From QYOJ01 sp043810345 (GTDB lineage Bacteria > Bacteroidota > Bacteroidia > Bacteroidales > FEN-979): a stretch of 25,496 nt of DNA. The notes beneath the pieces are model-generated. The model ran no database searches. It saw only the letters and a program-made list of their open reading frames with translations, and was not told where the DNA came from. Below, one piece after another: positions 22,079 through 25,496 of the stretch (positions are counted from its first letter, which is position 1; each line of letters begins with the position of its first letter). Both the position numbers and the translations under genes were made by a program. The stretch is taken from assembly GCA_043810345.1 (NCBI GenBank), contig JBDROF010000123.1, positions 1-25,496 on the forward strand. The letters are read 5' to 3'.

Positions 22079-23260
22079 ATGCCCGATGCATTTGTAGACC
22101 CAAACCCGGTTCACTTCACCCTCTTTATCCTCTTTGGGTTTTGTTTCCTGGTACAGATGATCTTTTACTGGGGAATCTTCTTCAGATTAGGTATAAAGGC
22201 ACAGAGGCACAGTGGCACAGAGGCACAAAGGCACAGGGGCACAGAGGCACAGGGGCACAGAGGCACAAAGGCACGCGGCGTTTCCGTCGTCATTTGCGCC
22301 CATAATGAATTTCACCATCTAGTCAATACATTGCCTCAGTTCCTGGAACAGGATTACCCGAAATACGAGGTGGTGGTGGTGGATCATGCATCCGATGATC
22401 ATACGGGATTTCTCTTAAAAGATCTGGCTGACAGGTACAAACACCTGAAGGTTGTAACCATTCAACGCGACCTCAATTTTTTTGTCGGAAAAAAGTTCCC
22501 GTTATCGATTGGGATCAAATCAGCCAGAAATGAGATCATCCTGCTCACAGATGCTGATTGTCGTCCTGCCGGCAACCAGTGGATCCGGCTGATGCAGGAA
22601 GCCTTCACAGAAGGCAAGGAGGTCATCCTTGGTTATGGCCCCTATGAAAAGCTGAATGGGCTGCTGAACGCAATAATCCGCTTCGATACTGTTCACATAG
22701 CCATTCAATACCTCTCCTTCGCCATGGCCGGGATCCCATACATGGGTGTCGGACGGAACCTGGCCTACAAGAAGAGTCTCTTTTATGAACAGAAAGGCTT
22801 CATCTCCCACTACAGAATCAGCAGTGGCGACGACGATCTCTTCATCAACCGGGTGGCCCGAAAGAACAATACCGGGGTGCAGACAGATCCCTCGGCCTTC
22901 ACCTATTCTGAACCGGAAATAAAATTTGGAAAGTGGATCACGCAAAAAAGACGCCACTTGACTACTGCCTCGTATTACCGGTTCTGGCACAAGTTCCTGC
23001 TTGGATTTTATGGACTAGCACAGCTGTTCTTCTGGGTGCTGTTCGTCCTGCTTCTTTCCTGGAAATTCGCCTGGGTGTTTGTATTAAGTGTACTTTTGCT
23101 GAAATGGGGTTGCCAGTATGTGGTGATTGGCCGGTGTATGAACAAACTTCAGGAAAAACAACTGATCGCGTGGATTCCTATGCTTGAGTGGTTGATGATC
23201 CTGTTTCAGACAGTCATCACCTGCTCGAACTTTCTTGTCAAATCCCATAAATGGAAGTAA
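22079..23260 (+). CDS. Membrane glycosyltransferase family 2 with an 8-bp repeat in its coding sequence
   Basis: A 393-residue GT2 enzyme. One N-terminal membrane segment (residues ~12-36) precedes the cytoplasmic GT-A domain: VSVVICAHNE, VVVVDHASDDHT, the DxD motif LLTDADCRP, SSGDDDLF as the acidic base region, and a QxxRH-type motif (TQKRRH). Three or so C-terminal membrane segments follow. This layout is typical of polymerising or lipid-linked-sugar transferases of envelope glycans; the substrate is unknown. Residues ~41-67 (AQRHSGTEAQRHRGTEAQ...) are encoded by nine GGCACANN octamers and are not family sequence. Eight is not a multiple of three, so gain or loss of a unit would shift the frame. 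It overlaps the sigma-factor gene by 10 nt. Confidence 0.88.
   Translation: MPDAFVDPNPVHFTLFILFGFCFLVQMIFYWGIFFRLGIKAQRHSGTEAQRHRGTEAQGHRGTKARGVSVVICAHNEFHHLVNTLPQFLEQDYPKYEVVVVDHASDDHTGFLLKDLADRYKHLKVVTIQRDLNFFVGKKFPLSIGIKSARNEIILLTDADCRPAGNQWIRLMQEAFTEGKEVILGYGPYEKLNGLLNAIIRFDTVHIAIQYLSFAMAGIPYMGVGRNLAYKKSLFYEQKGFISHYRISSGDDDLFINRVARKNNTGVQTDPSAFTYSEPEIKFGKWITQKRRHLTTASYYRFWHKFLLGFYGLAQLFFWVLFVLLLSWKFAWVFVLSVLLLKWGCQYVVIGRCMNKLQEKQLIAWIPMLEWLMILFQTVITCSNFLVKSHKWK
22198..22274 (+). repeat. GGCACANN octamer array inside the GT2 gene
   Basis: Nine 8-bp units (GGCACA plus GA, GT, GA, AA, GG, GA, GG, GA, AA) and a partial tenth. Total length is compatible with the open frame at this copy number. 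Confidence 0.9.
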
Positions 23261-23859
23261 CCTCTCATCTTACCGAGAAAGCGCAACGCGACTACAGGTT
23301 GGTCATAGAAGCCCGCGAACACGGGGATCAGAAAGCCTATGCAGAATTACTGAATAATTACCGCGACTCGCTTTTTTTCCTTCTTCTGAAGATGACAAAC
23401 AATCCGACTGATGCCGAAGACCTGACCATCGAAGCCTTCGGAAAGGCCTTCCGGAATCTCCATCAATACTCCCCCGAATACGCCTTCAGCACCTGGCTCT
23501 TCAAGATCGCTGCCAACAACTGCATCGACTTCCTGCGGAAGTCTAAGCGGATTATCTTTACTGATGGCCAGGCTGATGAAACTGACAACCGGGAGGATTA
23601 TCAGGCCAATATGGCAGCCACCACGCTCGATCCCGAAGAGAAAGTGATAGAGAAACAGAAGATCATATTGATGCGGGAGGTGGTGGAGAAGCTGAAGCCA
23701 CACTACCGCAACCTGATCGAACTTCGCTACTTCAAAGAGTGGTCGTATGAAGAGATCGCTACCGAACTCGACCTTCCGCTGGGAACCGTCAAAGCCCAGT
23801 TATTCCGCTCCCGCGAATTCCTGTACCAGATTCTCAAGCATGCGGAGGAGAAGATATAA
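23251..23859 (+). CDS. ECF-type RNA polymerase sigma factor
   Basis: A 202-residue sigma-70 family protein of the ECF kind with only regions 2 and 4. Region 2 is residues ~36-97 (SLFFLLLKMTNNPTDAEDLT, FSTWLFKIAANNCIDFLRKS), which binds core polymerase and the -10 element. Region 4 is ~150-195 (HYRNLIELRYFKEWSYEEIA, LPLGTVKAQLFRSREFL), with the helix-turn-helix for the -35-type element. The acidic linker (DGQADETDNREDYQ) is longer than average. No anti-sigma gene lies next to it, so its control is not visible here. The ATG at 23251 overlaps the end of the GT2 gene, implying co-expression. The stop is followed by an 8-bp repeat tract. Confidence 0.92.
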   Translation: MEVTSHLTEKAQRDYRLVIEAREHGDQKAYAELLNNYRDSLFFLLLKMTNNPTDAEDLTIEAFGKAFRNLHQYSPEYAFSTWLFKIAANNCIDFLRKSKRIIFTDGQADETDNREDYQANMAATTLDPEEKVIEKQKIILMREVVEKLKPHYRNLIELRYFKEWSYEEIATELDLPLGTVKAQLFRSREFLYQILKHAEEKI

Positions 23860-23866
23860 CGAAAAC

Positions 23867-23897
23867 GCGAAATAGCGAGGTAGCGAAATAGCGAAAT
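23867..23897 (+). repeat. 8-bp AGCGAAAT/AGCGAGGT tract after the sigma-factor gene
   Basis: The units GCGAAATA, GCGAGGTA, GCGAAATA and GCGAAAT begin 8 nt past the TAA stop. It is the same family and orientation as the tract after the PurF-like gene at 2990-3050. Confidence 0.8.
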
Positions 23898-23959
23898 GCC
23901 ATTGCAAGAGTTACGAGTACACGGGATACGAAGCAAAGCGAAAATCGAGTTTATTTAAA

Positions 23960-24000
23960 GACTGAGGACTGAGGACTGAAGACTGAGGACTGAAGACTAA
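23960..24000 (-). repeat. 7-bp AGTCTTC/AGTCCTC tract starting at the aminopeptidase stop
   Basis: On the minus strand the TAG stop (23999-23997) opens a run AGTCTTC, AGTCCTC, AGTCTTC, AGTCCTC, AGTCCTC, AGTC. It is the same family as the tracts flanking the IVS-type gene, and again in the sense orientation after a gene. Confidence 0.85.
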
Positions 24001-25496
24001 TAAACTACTACTTTCTTCACTGTGATTGCACTTCCTGCCTGGAGCCGGATAAAATAGATCCCCCGGCTTCTCCCTTGAAAATTTAGCAGGATTGACCGCA
24101 TGTGACTGGCATCCGTTTCCTGCAGCAGTTTTCCGCTAACATCCAACACCTGAACAGTCATCGTCTCAAACAGCTTTGAAAACAAGATGTGGAGGAGATC
24201 ATCTGTAGGATTCGGCATTACAGAAATGGAGCTCCCCAATTCAATTTCAGGAATCGATCCGATCACCGAGTTATTCGCTGAGATGAGCCAGAGGTCGGGA
24301 TCAAACAGGACGGAATCGACGGAAAAGGGGAGGTGGATCATGAAGGTTTCTCCGGAGAAGGTATGATCCAGCCGCAGGGTGGTGTCCTGCATTTCGTTCA
24401 TTATCAGGATGGAAAGTGGTAGTTCGAAAAAGGAGACCGAAGGGTGCGACTGGGTCTGGTCGATCTTCAGGGTGATGGTATCGCCTGCCTGATCCCATTG
24501 GATCTGGTAAGAGGGGAAGCCCTGACCGGTGTACCAGTCCTCGAAATACCAGGTGAGATCCTGACCGGAGGTAGCTTCAAGATGCGCCTTCAGATCTGTG
24601 GTACGGGCAAATCCAAAGGCGAGATCCGGGTCATGAAGGTAGTTGTTGATCGCCGTGAAAAAGGCGGAATCCCCAATCACCCACCGTAACTGATGCAGGA
24701 TCATAGCCCCTTTGGCGTAACTGAGGCGCGAGTTGAAGATGCGGCCAACGTCGGTGGTATCATCACACCATACGGAACCATCCGGCAGACTGACTATCTT
24801 GTCAATCCTGTTTCGTTTAAATGGCATCCACCACTCCCCATTGAACATATGTTCATAGGTTAGGCCAGAGAGGTAGGTAGCGAATCCTTCGTTCAGCCAG
24901 ATATCTTCCCAGCTTCCGCAGGTAACCATATCGCCGAACCAGCTGTGGGCCAGCTCATGGGCCATCAGCTCATGGCCGAAGGAACCCATGAAGGAGAAGG
25001 TCTGGTGCTCCATCCCGCCATTCAAGTTGAACTGGCAATGGCCGTACTTTTCCTTGGCAAACGGATAGAGACCGAACAGGGTATCGAAGAGTTGCATGAC
25101 CGGAATGATGCCCGGAGTCTGGGAGGCAGCCGAGGCTGAATCCTCCGGGTAGACATAATTAAGCACCTCCACCATAGTTGTCCCAAAAGGCACATAATCG
25201 GAATATTCCGCATAGTTGGTGACAGCCAGGCAAACCAGGTAGGTGGCAATCGGGTACCGGTGCTTCCAGTGGGTGATTTTATCCGGGCCCATGATGGTTT
25301 CTGATACCAGGATGCCGTTACTGGCGCTGCGATAGGCTGCCGGGGCGGTGATGAGGATATCCACCGAATCCGCTTTGTCGGTCAGGTCGTTTTTGCAGGG
25401 CCACCAGTCGCTGGCTCCGAACGGTTCAGAAAGGGTCCAAAGGACAGGAATCCCATTGTGTTCCCCTGTGATGAACGACCCAAAACCGGATGCCGG
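23997..25496 (-). CDS. Secreted M1-family aminopeptidase with type IX sorting domain (partial)
   Basis: The frame is open to the right edge, so the N-terminus is missing; 499 residues are visible. The M1 catalytic core is intact: the GAMEN-like NLNGGMEHQTFSF, the zinc site HELAHSWFG (HExxH at 24945-24959) and the third ligand in IWLNEGFATYLSG. A helical part (LRWVIGDSAFFTAINNYLHD, YFEDWYTGQGFPSYQIQW) follows. The last ~80 residues are a type IX secretion C-terminal domain: SISVMPNPTDDLLHI, VQVLDVSGKLLQETDAS, GIYFIRLQAGSAITVKKVVV. The enzyme is thus likely a cell-surface or secreted zinc exopeptidase. A start placed at GTG 25364 would cut the family sequence (EPFGASDWWPCKNDLTDKAD), so the real start lies outside the window. 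Confidence 0.92.
   Translation of the reverse strand, partial: PASGFGSFITGEHNGIPVLWTLSEPFGASDWWPCKNDLTDKADSVDILITAPAAYRSASNGILVSETIMGPDKITHWKHRYPIATYLVCLAVTNYAEYSDYVPFGTTMVEVLNYVYPEDSASAASQTPGIIPVMQLFDTLFGLYPFAKEKYGHCQFNLNGGMEHQTFSFMGSFGHELMAHELAHSWFGDMVTCGSWEDIWLNEGFATYLSGLTYEHMFNGEWWMPFKRNRIDKIVSLPDGSVWCDDTTDVGRIFNSRLSYAKGAMILHQLRWVIGDSAFFTAINNYLHDPDLAFGFARTTDLKAHLEATSGQDLTWYFEDWYTGQGFPSYQIQWDQAGDTITLKIDQTQSHPSVSFFELPLSILIMNEMQDTTLRLDHTFSGETFMIHLPFSVDSVLFDPDLWLISANNSVIGSIPEIELGSSISVMPNPTDDLLHILFSKLFETMTVQVLDVSGKLLQETDASHMRSILLNFQGRSRGIYFIRLQAGSAITVKKVVVY

Noticed and set aside
22198..22274. Gln/His/Gly/Arg repeat as a functional protein domain of the GT2 enzyme
   Set aside because: The period is 8 bp at the DNA level, not a codon multiple, and the family does not have it; it is better explained as an inserted DNA repeat.

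Overview
The window looks like a chromosomal segment of an uncultured Bacteroidota member, probably Bacteroidales or a relative, with roughly balanced GC. The signs are an M1 peptidase with a type IX secretion C-terminal domain, a carboxypeptidase-regulatory-like outer-membrane protein, a Bacteroidota-type PurF paralog, a DUF2723 (GT117) membrane protein, and several promoters of the Bacteroidota type (TTG, about 19 nt, TAnnTTTG). No rRNA, tRNA, phage, complete transposon or CRISPR array was recognised.

Layout. 1-1455 (minus): heparinase II/III-like lyase, running off the left edge. 1592-4399 (plus): glutaminase-dead PurF paralog, then a surface protein. 4501-6856 (minus): frameshifted ORF6N gene, PPP-type phosphatase, phosphoglycerate mutase. 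6940-10664 (plus): GT117 protein and a translationally coupled polysaccharide deacetylase. 10739-11583 (minus): decayed ORF6N fragment and radC. 11649-12889 (plus): birA and a four-helix-bundle (23S IVS-type) gene in AT-rich DNA. 12962-13951 (minus): an outer-membrane protein and a 41-residue lipoprotein. 14090-18043 (plus): ung, an MbnP/MbnH-like copper/diheme pair, ispE. 18003-21944 (minus): operon tgt - GT39-like transferase - LptF/LptG permease. 22079-23859 (plus): GT2 glycosyltransferase and an ECF sigma factor. 23997-25496 (minus): M1 aminopeptidase, running off the right edge.

Most genes are housekeeping or envelope functions. Two GT-C transferases, a GT2, a deacetylase and an LPS-export permease give the window an envelope-glycan flavour. 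MbnP and MbnH are the clearest two-component functional pair.

The most unusual feature is not a gene. At least a dozen short tracts of imperfect 7- or 8-bp tandem repeats, of several unrelated sequence families, are scattered through the window. They repeatedly begin inside or directly at a stop codon. Members also lie in frame inside the lyase, IspE and GT2 coding sequences. Two unrelated genes (ORF6N and the phosphatase) share the same 27-nt 3' end, giving both the C-terminus NRDV. IspE additionally carries two exact in-frame copies of a 31-bp palindromic element. Together these suggest that small repeats are actively spreading and remodelling gene ends in this genome.
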